Of a DNA stretch of 64,000 bases, positions 9,790 to 17,482 are shown in pieces. The stretch covers positions 1-64,000 of the forward strand of contig JACQWK010000590.1 in assembly GCA_016209525.1 (NCBI GenBank), read 5' to 3'. Source of the DNA: Verrucomicrobiota bacterium. GTDB taxonomy: Bacteria > Verrucomicrobiota > Verrucomicrobiia > Limisphaerales > SIBE01. Under the pieces are notes generated by a model. The model saw only the letters and a program-made list of their open reading frames with translations, had not been told where the DNA came from and ran no database searches. Numbering within the stretch: the stretch's first letter is position 1; each line of letters opens with the position of its first letter. A program made the translations under genes and the position numbers.

Positions 9790-10811
9790 GCGCCGCCCTC
9801 CTTCTTCAAGCTTTTGAGGAAGCCTTCAAACAAGGTGCGATGCTCCTCCTCCTTGGCCAGGATGCCGATGGCAAGGTCCTGCGTCACGTGATCCTTCCCA
9901 TCGCAGGCGCTGATGAGCCGTTGGTAATGCGCAATGGCTTCGTTCTCGGCCTCGAGCACGCCTTCAACCACACTCCTCACGTCCGTCGAATCCTTCGGCG
10001 GCTGAAGCGCCTTCTGGTTGCGCGCAAGCTGGAGCGAACCCGGCGGGCACCCGCCCAGTTGTTTGAGCCGGCGGGCGAGCTTCGTCGCGTGGCCGAGTTC
10101 TTCCGTCATGTCTTCCGCGAGCGATTCGGCAACTTCCTGCGCGCCCAGCCCGTCCAGCCAGACGGAATTGGCGAGGTAGTTTTCGACTGTTTCGAGCTCG
10201 GCGGCGTAGGCTTCCTTCAACCAGTCGGTTATCGTGGTGTTCGTTTTGTTTTTCATATCAGTCAGATTCAATTCATTCTTCCTCCACTGAGCCGCGAGCG
10301 GGGGGAAGGTTACAACCGTACGCTCAGGTTCGCAGAAAGCGACGAACTCCCGCTGTTCACGCGCGACGGGGCCGGCCATGACTTCCGCCACCACGCCGCC
10401 GAACATTCGCCCCAGCAGGCCGGCGTTCATCGTGCCGACATACACCTTGCCGTTCGACTTCTCATACACCGCAATCGTGCAAGGCATCATCACGGACACG
10501 ACGCGCGCCTTGTCGGTGTTGAGGATTCTGGCGGCGTGCTGCGCCTGACAGAGATTCACCAGCCGCACCGGCCGCACCTCACCGCCGCCATGCTTTCTCA
10601 CCGAGTCGTCCAAGGCCGCAACGCTGGAGACGACCCAGCCTGCGCTCACCGCGTTGGTGGTGATGTGCTGCACCGTCTCCTGCAGACCATAGGGACTGAC
10701 CCGCTCGCGCAGCATCAACCGTGGCATCAAAAGCGTCCCCAGGATTGCTGCCAGAACGAGTCCGGCCAGCGTGCCACCCAGGAACATCAAGAGCGAAGCT
10801 TTAAGTTTCAT
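9786..10811 (-). CDS. DUF302 domain fused to a ferritin-like domain
   Basis: 341 residues. Residues 1-30 form a membrane anchor (LLMFLGGTLAGLVLAAILGTLL). About 45-165 is a DUF302 domain (GLQETVQHITTNAVSAGW...MMPCTIAVYEKSNGKVYVGTMNAGLLGRMFGGVVAEVM). About 188-340 is a four-helix ferritin-like domain with ExxH-type iron-ligand candidates (ELETVENYL, DMTEELGHA, EAENEAIAHYQ, KEEEHRTLFEGFLK). Between them lies QWRKNELNLTDMKNKTNTT. The linker DNA carries a copy of the TGTAACC-N14-GGCTC motif and an ATG at 10256, which looks like the original start of a separate ferritin-like gene. The DUF302 part may therefore have lost its stop codon. Both one long protein and a shorter internal product are plausible. 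Confidence 0.75.
   Translation of the reverse strand: MKLKASLLMFLGGTLAGLVLAAILGTLLMPRLMLRERVSPYGLQETVQHITTNAVSAGWVVSSVAALDDSVRKHGGGEVRPVRLVNLCQAQHAARILNTDKARVVSVMMPCTIAVYEKSNGKVYVGTMNAGLLGRMFGGVVAEVMAGPVAREQREFVAFCEPERTVVTFPPLAAQWRKNELNLTDMKNKTNTTITDWLKEAYAAELETVENYLANSVWLDGLGAQEVAESLAEDMTEELGHATKLARRLKQLGGCPPGSLQLARNQKALQPPKDSTDVRSVVEGVLEAENEAIAHYQRLISACDGKDHVTQDLAIGILAKEEEHRTLFEGFLKSLKKEGGA
10286..10315 (-). promoter_or_regulatory. ECF-type promoter-like motif, copy B (inside the DUF302/ferritin ORF)
   Basis: Minus strand: TTGTAACC, TTCCCCCCGCTCGC, GGCTCAGTG. The spacing equals the other copies. It lies 30 nt before the ATG at 10256, where the ferritin-like domain begins, and inside an open reading frame. 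Confidence 0.55.
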
Positions 10812-11107
10812 GGTTTATCGTGTTCGTTTTGCGGTGTGAATGTGTCCTGCAACGCTCCCTCATAGAAAATTCCTAGTGTCGGCAGCTTGACAATGCCGTA
10901 ACGCTGCGCCAGGCCGGGACACTCAGCCACGGTGACAGTCGCGAACTCGACCTCGCTACGAAAGCGGCGGCGCACGTTCTGAATCATCGGCTTGAGAGCT
11001 TCACACGGCACACATTCCGGGGAGTCAAACAGGACGACGACAGGCGTGGGGGCATTGAGCACCTCCGCCATGAAGTCGCCGGACCAAATTTCTTTGAAGC
11101 TGTTCAT
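10808..11107 (-). CDS. Thioredoxin-like protein
   Basis: About 100 residues from the ATG at 11107 (MNSFKEIWSGDFMAEVL). It has the thioredoxin core PTPVVVLFDSPECVPCEALKPMI with an active-site CVPC, and the cis-proline segment KLPTLGIFYEG. It is a compact single domain without a signal peptide, so probably cytoplasmic. The ORF track starts further upstream at a GTG (11134), but that would place the start inside the promoter-like motif, so I prefer 11107 (11131 is the other option). The stop overlaps the start of the DUF302 gene by 4 nt. Confidence 0.85.
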   Translation of the reverse strand: MNSFKEIWSGDFMAEVLNAPTPVVVLFDSPECVPCEALKPMIQNVRRRFRSEVEFATVTVAECPGLAQRYGIVKLPTLGIFYEGALQDTFTPQNEHDKP

Positions 11108-11132
11108 ACGCAATCGTTCTTGTCTCTCCATC

Positions 11133-11164
11133 ACACTGAGCCGCGGGCAGGCGAAAGGTTACAA
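11133..11164 (-). promoter_or_regulatory. ECF-type promoter-like motif, copy C (upstream of thioredoxin operon)
   Basis: Minus strand: TTGTAACC, TTTCGCCTGCCCGC, GGCTCAGTGTG. It lies about 25 nt before the preferred thioredoxin start at 11107. Confidence 0.6.
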
Positions 11165-11436
11165 ACCAGGTTTCAGCAAGTCCACGGTTGTGCCGCTCGG
11201 ATTCGGGGAGCGTTGTGCGCCCCCTGAATCACGAAGTCTTTTCCTGGTCCGGCGCGACCTGTTGCGCCACTCCACTAACAACAGACCCGCCAACCATGAA
11301 CGCGAGTCCCCTCGCCGGATTACAGTTTGTTTACCTTCGGTTGACGCGACCTTCCGCGATGACAGCGGCGAAATGAGGACGGCCCACGGCGGTCGCAGTT
11401 CGACTGCGGGGGGTGGTTTCGTTTGGAGGGAACACG

Positions 11437-11545
11437 GCGCGGGCAACTTCACCGAAGCTTAGCGCCATGAGGATGCGCAGCCGTTTGTCGCAGGCGAGGG
11501 CTTTAACGATGTACAGATAGTGGCGCCTGGGTTGCCGCTTGAGTG
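11437..11545 (-). pseudogene. ArsR-type regulator fragment
   Basis: The gene-free stretch 11165-11609 contains, on the minus strand, HYLYIVKALACDKRLRILMALSFGE. This matches the opening helices of ArsR/SmtB regulators, the usual K-A-L-A-D-x-x-R-L-R-I-L-x-x-L pattern. The helix-turn-helix and the rest of the domain are missing: after SFGE the frame continues into unrelated sequence with a repeat (TCGCAGTTCGACTGCG). I see no start codon or full ORF, so it is a remnant. Nothing else recognisable lies in this stretch; the 97-codon ORF at 11159-11452 looks spurious. Confidence 0.45.
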
Positions 11546-11609
11546 TGTCAATTGGTTTCGTCCGAATTTCATTTCGCCTCTGGTCGCCAGTGGCGAATGC
11601 GAAGGTCGA

Positions 11610-12287
11610 TCAACTCACAGCAAGGAGAGAGGCGGCTTCATACCGATCGTTCGGCGTGCGCACAATTCCCAGGGCGCGTGAGTCCAGCACGGGCTGGCCG
11701 TCCACGAGGAACAAATAACGATAGCTCCCGTGGCGAAGTTCCAGGCGCGTCGTCCAGCACCCGTCGGGCGTCCGTTGCATGGGATGTGCCCCGGGTTGCC
11801 AGTCGTTGAAGCGCACCTGCCAGCGCGTGCCTTCGAGCAAATCAGCCGACTTGCGGGCTTCGAGCCGGACGATTTGAATCTGGTTGTTCAGCCGGCCACC
11901 GAGATAAAGCGGCAGGTCGTAGCTCACGCCGTAATGCGCCTGGCTGCGATCCCATGGCACGCCGGCAAGGCCGTTGGCCACCAACTCGCTCGACATCGGC
12001 CGGATGATCTGGTCGTCGTTCAGGTAGGAGTAGGAACCAACAGCGTTCAACCCTCCCCAACGACCGCGCGCGGTGGCGCTGGCGTCGCCTTCGGCGGCCC
12101 GGTTCTGGTGGCCCGCCGACTTCAGACCGGGATTCGACTTGAGCGCCTCGTCAATGGCTTGCTTCAGTGACAGGGGAGGATCCGTCGCGGCAGGGGCGTC
12201 GGCCGCCAAGGCGCTGCCAGCCAGTAGCGGGAGCTGCACGGTGGCCACGGTGGCTGCCAGCCTCATCAGACATTTCGCAATTCTCAT
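11610..12287 (-). pseudogene. TolC N-terminal fragment fused to a CBM48/AMPK-type glycogen-binding domain
   Basis: 225-residue ORF. Residues 1-30 are a signal peptide (LAATVATVQLPLLAGSALA). About 38-155 match the first part of a TolC-family channel (PLSLKQAIDEALKSNPGLKSAGHQNRAAEGDASATARGRWGGL... YDLPLYLGGRLNNQIQI). At about residue 155 the sequence changes to VRFNDWQPGAHPMQRTPDGCWTTRLELRHGSYRYLFLVDGQPVLD, a carbohydrate-binding module of the CBM48/AMPK type that is normally part of an unrelated protein. A TolC channel cut after a third of its length cannot work, so this is best read as an in-frame junction of two gene remnants. The frame stays open, so a product may still be made. Confidence 0.75.
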
Positions 12288-12750
12288 AAAACGTTTCGTA
12301 ACTTTTTCCAGGCCCAGGTCGAAATGCTCCGGAACGAGGTCCTTCGGCCAATGGGGTGAGGTATAAACCGTAGGGCCGCCGGCCTCTTTGAGCAGGAGAA
12401 TGATGCGGTTGGTGAAGGCACGCGATCAATTCCTCGATGTGGAACGGTTTGGCCAGATAGCCGTCCGCGCCCAGGTTCAAGCCTTCCAGCCGCTCATTGA
12501 GTTCGTTCCTGGCCGTTAGCAGGATGACCGGCAACGCCATTTTCCGTTCGCGCAGATTCCGCAGAATGCTCAACCCATCCCGCCCCGGCCGCATGATGTC
12601 GAGGATGGCCGCGTCATAAGGGCGCGGGGTGGCCAGCGTGAAGCCCTCGTCACCGTGATGGGTCACGTCCACGATGAATCCCTGCGCCTCCAGTCCCTTG
12701 CGAACAAAGGCGGCGATCTTTTTTTCGTCTTCGACGATCAGTACTTTCAC
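12151..12750 (-). pseudogene. OmpR-type response regulator truncated after the receiver domain
   Basis: From the GTG at 12750 the frame reads VKVLIVEDEKKIAAFVRKGLEAQGFIVDVTHHGDEGFTLATPRPYDAAILDIMRPGRDGL...LLTARNELNERLEGLNLGADGYLAKPFHIEELIAC. This is a receiver domain with the acidic pair, the phospho-acceptor Asp (ILDIM), Thr and Lys (LAKPF). Homology stops near 12418 at EELIA; the winged-helix DNA-binding domain is absent. The frame then runs through foreign sequence that overlaps the TolC fragment. In another frame, 12300-12418 encodes NRIILLLKEAGGPTVYTSPHWPKDLVPEHFDLGLEK, which looks coding but which I cannot assign. Confidence 0.75.
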
Positions 12751-13070
12751 GGGGACCTTATGGGCTAGTCTGAGCCGAGCGCGCACTACCCATTCGAAAT
12801 TCGGTACGCTGATTCTATAAGAAAGTCCCCGGACGAGGGTCTGGAATTCGACCTGGAGCGATCGCAGTGCCGTTCCAGGATTACCCGCACCCCACCCTCC
12901 CACCGGCCAGCCGGGAGCGTGTTTCTCCTCAGGCTTTTGCCGGCGTGGAAGCCACTCGGCCATCGCTTGCCGTTCATGGGCCTGGACTCATGTTTGTCGA
13001 TCTATTCGTTGAGTTCATATGTCAGTAAGCTGAGCTTGATCTTTCATAATCATTTGCCCTTTCTGCTCAG
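12751..13070. other. No convincing gene; leader region of the truncated regulator
   Basis: The stretch between the regulator GTG start and promoter motif D holds only short ORFs. One of them is MIMKDQAQLTDI, directly after the motif on the minus strand. I see no domain signature here. Confidence 0.4.
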
Positions 13071-13102
13071 CACTGAGCCGTGGCAAGAGAAAAAGTTACA
13101 TT
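13071..13102 (-). promoter_or_regulatory. ECF-type promoter-like motif, copy D (towards the response-regulator fragment)
   Basis: Minus strand: ATGTAACT, TTTTCTCTTGCCAC, GGCTCAGTGCTG. The N14 spacing is kept. It faces away from copy E, so the two form a divergent promoter pair. Confidence 0.5.
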
Positions 13103-13189
13103 TCTGGTTCAGCCGCTCAACCAGAGCCCCTGTATCGCGGGATACTCGCAGGTGAGTGCTGTCGTTCGAAGAGTGGCACCAGTTCGAAC

Positions 13190-13217
13190 TTGTAACTTTT
13201 GGCCGTTTCGTGGCTCT
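13190..13217 (+). promoter_or_regulatory. ECF-type promoter-like motif, copy E (upstream of lpxR)
   Basis: Plus strand: TTGTAACT, TTTGGCCGTTTCGT, GGCTCT. The N14 spacing is the same as in copies A-D. It lies about 24 nt before the ATG at 13240 that I take as the lpxR start, which argues against the track's upstream start at 13156. Confidence 0.55.
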
Positions 13218-13239
13218 AACAGTGGGAGAAGCCCAGAGT

Positions 13240-14168
13240 ATGAAGATAACTTCACACCGCACCGGCAGATGGACTCGCAAAGGATCCCGATGGGCCGAAG
13301 CAAAACGGGTTATCGTGAGTCTGCTGGGAACGCTGGTGCTTACGCAGGGGACCTTTGGCGCTGGCGGCTCCGGAGACCAACCTACGGCGGTGGCAATCTC
13401 ACCAGGCGGACTGGCGCCTCCCGCATGGAAAAACGCGCTCTCACTCCGATGGGAAAACGATACGTTGGCCGGGCGTGACGAGAATTACTCCAACGGGATT
13501 TCGCTCGCTTACGGACGGGAAGGCCAAGGCTGGATGGGCGGCCTTTGGAATTGGTTCGGCGCGGAAGCCGACCACTATTTTCACAGTTACGAAGTTGGCC
13601 AGCTTATGGTGACGCCTTCGGACACGAACCGACCCATTCCTGATCCCAGCGACCGGCCCTACGCTGGCCTCCTTTACGTTTCGGCGTCCACTCACATGGT
13701 TCGCGAAAACGAATTCCATGGCTTCAAATTCATCACCGGTATCGTTGGTCCCTACTCGTTCGCGGAGGAAACGCAGCGGGAAGTGCATCGGCTCATCGGC
13801 AGCGATCTTCCCCAAGGCTGGGATTACCAACTGGAGACCGAACCCATCTTCAATATCGTTTACGAACACCGTCGGAAATTCAGCCTCTTCGATTCCGAAT
13901 CCGGCTTCGCTTCCGAAATCATTCCGATGGCGGGCGGCATGTTGGGCAATGTGCTTGTCCAGGCGCAGGCGGGCTTGCAATGGCGGCTCGGCTACAACCT
14001 TCCCGACGACTTCGGCACGACGCTCATGCGCGGACTGGGCAACCTGCCTTTTCCCCGGGCGAGCAATGATTCACCGAACGCCGGGAAGTTTGGCGCCTAT
14101 CTGTTCGCGGGCGGCGGCGCCAACCTGGTCGCACGGAATCTTTCGCTGGATGGAAACACCTTCCGTGA
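13240..14168 (+). pseudogene. lpxR: LpxR-family outer-membrane lipid A deacylase, 3' truncated
   Basis: From MKITSHRTG there is a signal-peptide-like stretch (AKRVIVSLLGTLVLTQGTFGA), then the DUF2219/LpxR pattern: WENDTLAGRDENYSNGISLAYGREG, PSDRPYAGLLYVSAS, and a C-terminal part reaching FAGGGANLVARNLSLDGNTFRET. LpxR removes the 3' acyloxyacyl group of lipid A in the outer membrane. Homology ends near 14168, where strands of the barrel are still missing. From there the open frame (to 14823) runs antisense through a permease gene whose own end is lost at the same spot. The missing barrel end makes function unlikely. Confidence 0.8.
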
Positions 14169-15291
14169 GACCCAGCGCGAAGGGCTCCCAAGAGAGCGCC
14201 ACCGCCATCGGTGTGAAGGCGGCCAGGGTTGCCGCGATTCCCCAGCCCAGCCCACTGCCCAAGAGCATGCCCAGCAGCGTCACCGACAGCGCTTCGGCCA
14301 GGAATTGGTGGAAAATGTCTCGCTGCGTGGCGCCGACGGCCCGGCGCAAGCCGATTTCCTTGGTGCGCTCACTCACGGAGATGAGCTGGATGTTCATCAA
14401 GACGATCCCGCCCACCAGAAGGCTCAGGCCGGCCAACACCGTGAGCAACGTGGAGAGCGTGCCCGAAATGCCCCGCACAACTTTGGCCACGTCAGCCGCG
14501 GTGCGCACTTGGAAGTCGTCCTCTTCCGGCGGCGTGATGCGATGCCGCTCGCGCAGGATGGCGCGGATTCTCTCCCCGGCCTCTTCCAGTTGGCTATCGT
14601 CTTTGAGTTTGAGGCGGATTTGGCTCAGGTGTTCCTGGTTGAGCAGCCGTCGCATCCCGGTGGTCAGTGGAATCAGCGCGCGGTTGTCCATATCGCTCCC
14701 CATGGGACTCGTGCCCTTGGGCTCGAGCACCCCTTTAACCTGGAAACGGACGTTATTGACCTGAACGAACTGTCCGACGGGATCGGCATCGCCGAAGAGC
14801 GCCTGGCGGAGCGATTGACCTAGCACGCAGACCCGAGCCAGCGACGCCACGTCTTCGCCATTGATCGGATCGCCGCGCTGCACGTCCCATTCCCAGGCGA
14901 CATGCCAATCCGGCTCGACGCCGAAGACCGGGGCCTGGCTCTGGGCCGCGCCGGCTTTGAACGTCGCGCCGCGCGCCTGAACGGCAGGTGCCATCGCCTC
15001 AATCCCGGCCACTTGGCTGCGGATGACATCCACGTCCTCGAGCCGCAGTGTGACCACGCTGTCGGCGCCGGACGGCGGAAAGGTTTTGCCCCCGCCGGCC
15101 ATCACCATGATGGCGCGGAAGCCGAAGACACTGACGCGTTTCATCACGGCGCGCTCGGTGCCGGCGCCCATGGCCATGATCACGGTCAGCGCGGCAATGC
15201 CGATGAGCGTGCCGACCATCATGAAGAACGTGCGCAACTTATGGCTGCCCAGGGCCTGGATGCCTGCTTTGACGAGGCGAATGAGTTTCAT
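14071..15291 (-). pseudogene. MacB-type ABC permease, C-terminus lost at a junction with lpxR
   Basis: From [39 protein letters not shown] the protein shows the MacB permease plan: TM1, a long periplasmic domain (MAPAVQARGATFKAG...VCVLGQSLRQALFGDADPVGQFVQVNNVRFQVKGVL), then TMs in LSTLLTVLAGLSLLVGGIVLMN and the motif ISVSERTKEIGLRRAVGATQRDI. Homology stops at ALSWEPFALGLT (about 14168). The last membrane segment and the usual P-x-x-x-A-A-x-L-x-P-x-E-A-L end are replaced by antisense lpxR codons down to 14071. Its start overlaps the stop of the adaptor-ATPase fusion by 4 nt, so they were one operon. Confidence 0.8.
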
Positions 15292-16853
15292 CGTCCCTCC
15301 TGTTGGGTTGAGGCGGCCGCCGCAGATTCCGGTGGCAACAGTTCCAGTTCCTGCGCGGCATCGCGTGGTCTGGGCACGGGACGATCTTCGGCAATCTGAC
15401 CGTCGCGCATCAGCAGGACGCGATCCGCGTGCTCGGCGATGTCCTGGTCGTGCGTGACCACGATAATCGTGCGGCCTTCGCGATGAAGCCGCTGAAAGAT
15501 GGCGAGGATTTCCAGCCCGCTGCGGCGATCCAGATTGCCGGTCGGTTCGTCCGCCAGAATGATGGCCGGATTGGTCATCAAGGCGCGGGCGATGGCCACA
15601 CGCTGCTGTTGGCCGCCGGACAGTTCGCTGGGCCGATAATGAATGCGGTCTGCCAGCCCCACTGACCCCAGCGCTGCTTTGCCCAGATGCTCGGCGTCTT
15701 TGGGATAAACGTCCGCATAAATGAGCGGCAGCAGCACGTTCTTCAACGCGTTCGCGCGGGCCAGCAGATGGAACTGCTGGAACACGAAACCGATCTTGCG
15801 GCTGCGCAGGTGCGACAAGGCGGCATCGTCGAGGTTCATCACCTCCGTGCCGTCCAGTCGGTAGCGTCCACTCGTCGGTTTGTCCAGGCAGCCTAGCAGG
15901 TTCAACAAGGTGGACTTGCCCGTGCCGGACGCACCCATGATGGCGGCGAACTCGCCGGCCTGGACGCGGAAGTTCACCCCTTTGAGCACCGGGGTCGTCA
16001 TCGTTCCGGTGGCATACGTTTTCTCCAGGTTTTCTTGAATGACGGCCTTCGGGTAGATCGCCGCAACCTTGCCCTCGAATTCCTTGCCGGGAAAGGCATC
16101 CATCGTAAACAGGGCATGTTGGCCCAAGCCCACCTTGCCGATGTCCACCTCGTCCACGAACGCATCCACCAGCAACCGGTTGAGATCAATGAGCGTGACA
16201 AACGTGGGCGCGCTCAAACCGGCGGAAACGGTTTCACCCTCCTGAGTGGACACCGAGTCGATCACACCGGAGATGGGCGCGGTGATGGTGGCGTAAGACA
16301 GCCGCGCCTCGGATTCCTGGAGGGCCGCTTGGGCGGCCTCGACCTGTCGTTTTGCCAATCGTAACGCCGCCTCGGCGACCGCGAACGTCATGCCGGCGCT
16401 GTCCAGTTCCTGCTGGCTGGCGATCTGGTTGGTCCGCAAAGACTGCGCGCGGTCCAGTTCCAATGCGGCAAGTTTCAGTCGCGCATCGGCGTCGGTCACG
16501 CGCGCTTCGCCCACCGCCACGTCCGCCCGGCGCTGGGCCACGACGGCCTCCAAATCCGCTTTTTTGTCCAGTTCGGCGATCACTTGGCCTTGCGTGACGC
16601 GGTCACCAATGTTGGCGGGCAACCGCTGCAATTTCCCTGAAATGCGCGACCCGACTCTGACCTCCGCGCCCACTTGTGGTTTGACCGCGCCCGTGGCCTG
16701 GACAGCGGAGGCGAAGTCCCGCTGCGCGACCCGGGCTGTTGCCGGTCCGGCAGCCGGCTGGTGTTGCCTGGTTTTCCACCACCAAGCCACGGTAACGGCG
16801 ACACCCGCCAATACGATGACGAGGCCGACGGCAATTTTGGTTCTGCGCTTCAC
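15288..16853 (-). CDS. Adaptor protein fused in frame to a MacB-type ABC ATPase
   Basis: About 521 residues from the GTG at 16853 ([11 protein letters not shown]); the track's start at 16928 is a TTG inside a gene remnant. The first part is a membrane fusion protein: anchor, lipoyl half, hairpin, lipoyl half ([22 protein letters not shown]) and barrel up to [15 protein letters not shown]. There it joins [29 protein letters not shown] and a complete ATPase with Walker [11 protein letters not shown]-loop FVFQQFHLL, signature LSGGQQQR, Walker [12 protein letters not shown] and H-loop VVTHD. An adaptor normally continues about 100 residues past this point, and its periplasmic side cannot be linked directly to a cytosolic ATPase without another membrane span. 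I therefore read this as a deletion fusion. Confidence 0.75.
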   Translation of the reverse strand: MKRRTKIAVGLVIVLAGVAVTVAWWWKTRQHQPAAGPATARVAQRDFASAVQATGAVKPQVGAEVRVGSRISGKLQRLPANIGDRVTQGQVIAELDKKADLEAVVAQRRADVAVGEARVTDADARLKLAALELDRAQSLRTNQIASQQELDSAGMTFAVAEAALRLAKRQVEAAQAALQESEARLSYATITAPISGVIDSVSTQEGETVSAGLSAPTFVTLIDLNRLLVDAFVDEVDIGKVGLGQHALFTMDAFPGKEFEGKVAAIYPKAVIQENLEKTYATGTMTTPVLKGVNFRVQAGEFAAIMGASGTGKSTLLNLLGCLDKPTSGRYRLDGTEVMNLDDAALSHLRSRKIGFVFQQFHLLARANALKNVLLPLIYADVYPKDAEHLGKAALGSVGLADRIHYRPSELSGGQQQRVAIARALMTNPAIILADEPTGNLDRRSGLEILAIFQRLHREGRTIIVVTHDQDIAEHADRVLLMRDGQIAEDRPVPRPRDAAQELELLPPESAAAASTQQEGR

Positions 16854-16904
16854 AGCATGGCCCGCGAACTGTCCTGGCCGCGTTTCATTTGTTGAGCCGT
16901 CGTC

Positions 16905-16990
16905 AAACGGCGGCGCAACGCGCGCCAACAGTCCGTTTCCGTTGATTAAACGGGCGAACCGCGAAAAACCCCCTTGCGTGTGCCGATAAT
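16905..16990 (-). pseudogene. Remnant of a second ECF sigma 3' end / anti-sigma start
   Basis: The minus strand reads RKGVFRGSPV then stop, matching the C-terminus REGVFRRSSV of the ECF sigma gene at 23694. The following 33-nt core and the distance to GCGTTGCGCCGCCGTT are the same as at the 23.7 kb locus, where that sequence encodes MRCAAVR, the anti-sigma start. Here the ATG is GCG and the V codon is followed by TGA. It is therefore a decayed copy of the sigma/anti-sigma junction, joined directly to the adaptor gene. Confidence 0.6.
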
Positions 16991-17342
16991 ACTCTTACCG
17001 CGGAAAGAACAGCAAGGTGTGGGCGATTCGGCGCGGCGGCGGAGTGCGAGGGGTGGCTGACGCGGTAACGAATCCCGATGCACCGGGACTGCTGGGCGGG
17101 ATTCTGCCGTCGGATTATCTGGGGCAATCCCGACGAGTCGGGCCGGCGGGTGGAAGTGCTCCAACCTTCGCTGAAGCTACGGCTTGGCAGGCCGCGATGC
17201 CGGCCGTCAACTGCTTGTCCCGCCGTAGTCAGACGAAGGCGGACGCACGTTCCACCGCGCGTGACGCAGGACAAGTTTATGTTGCATATGCAACATACAG
17301 TTGGTCGTGGCAATCGTGCTGCGGTTGACTGATTGGGACGGG
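16991..17342. other. Gene-free stretch with repeats
   Basis: No supported gene. It holds a segment (about 16990-17010) resembling the chrA 3' end, the repeat GTGTGGGCGATTCGGCGCGG (also inside chrA near 21875), a GCTGAAGCTACGGCTTGGCAGG-type repeat, and an 18-nt perfect palindrome at 17279. Confidence 0.5.
17279..17296. repeat. 18-nt perfect palindrome, possible operator
   Basis: ATGTTGCATATGCAACAT is its own reverse complement. It stands alone, away from the repeat families of the window, which would fit a dimeric regulator site. No regulator is identified. Confidence 0.3.
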
Positions 17343-17442
17343 CTGAAAGCCCGAAAGAAAATAGCCCAGGGCAAAGCGAGTCTGCGAGCGACGCCCTGGG
17401 TCAACCGTCCACAAGATTTCCAAGCCCTGAAAGGGCGGCAGA
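17343..17442 (+). repeat. Left inverted repeat flanking the DUF4209-like gene
   Basis: About 100 nt: GCCCGAAAGAAAATAGCCCAGGGC, then GCCCTGGGTCAAC, then CCAAGCCCTGAAAGGGC. The same ordered blocks occur in reverse orientation at 19329-19430, on the other side of the gene. Confidence 0.7.
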
Positions 17443-17482
17443 AATCTCGCCAACGGCAGGGTCAATGGGTAAACTCCGACTC

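Noticed and set aside
11159-11452. 97-codon minus-strand ORF
   Set aside because: Composition is that of translated repeats; no start signal or domain, and it overlaps promoter motif C.
13156-14823. 555-codon ORF as one intact gene
   Set aside because: Only about 13240-14168 is lpxR; the first part covers promoter motif E and the last part is antisense permease.
17017-17328. Plus-strand ORF before the DUF4209-like gene
   Set aside because: Made of repeat DNA; no domain.
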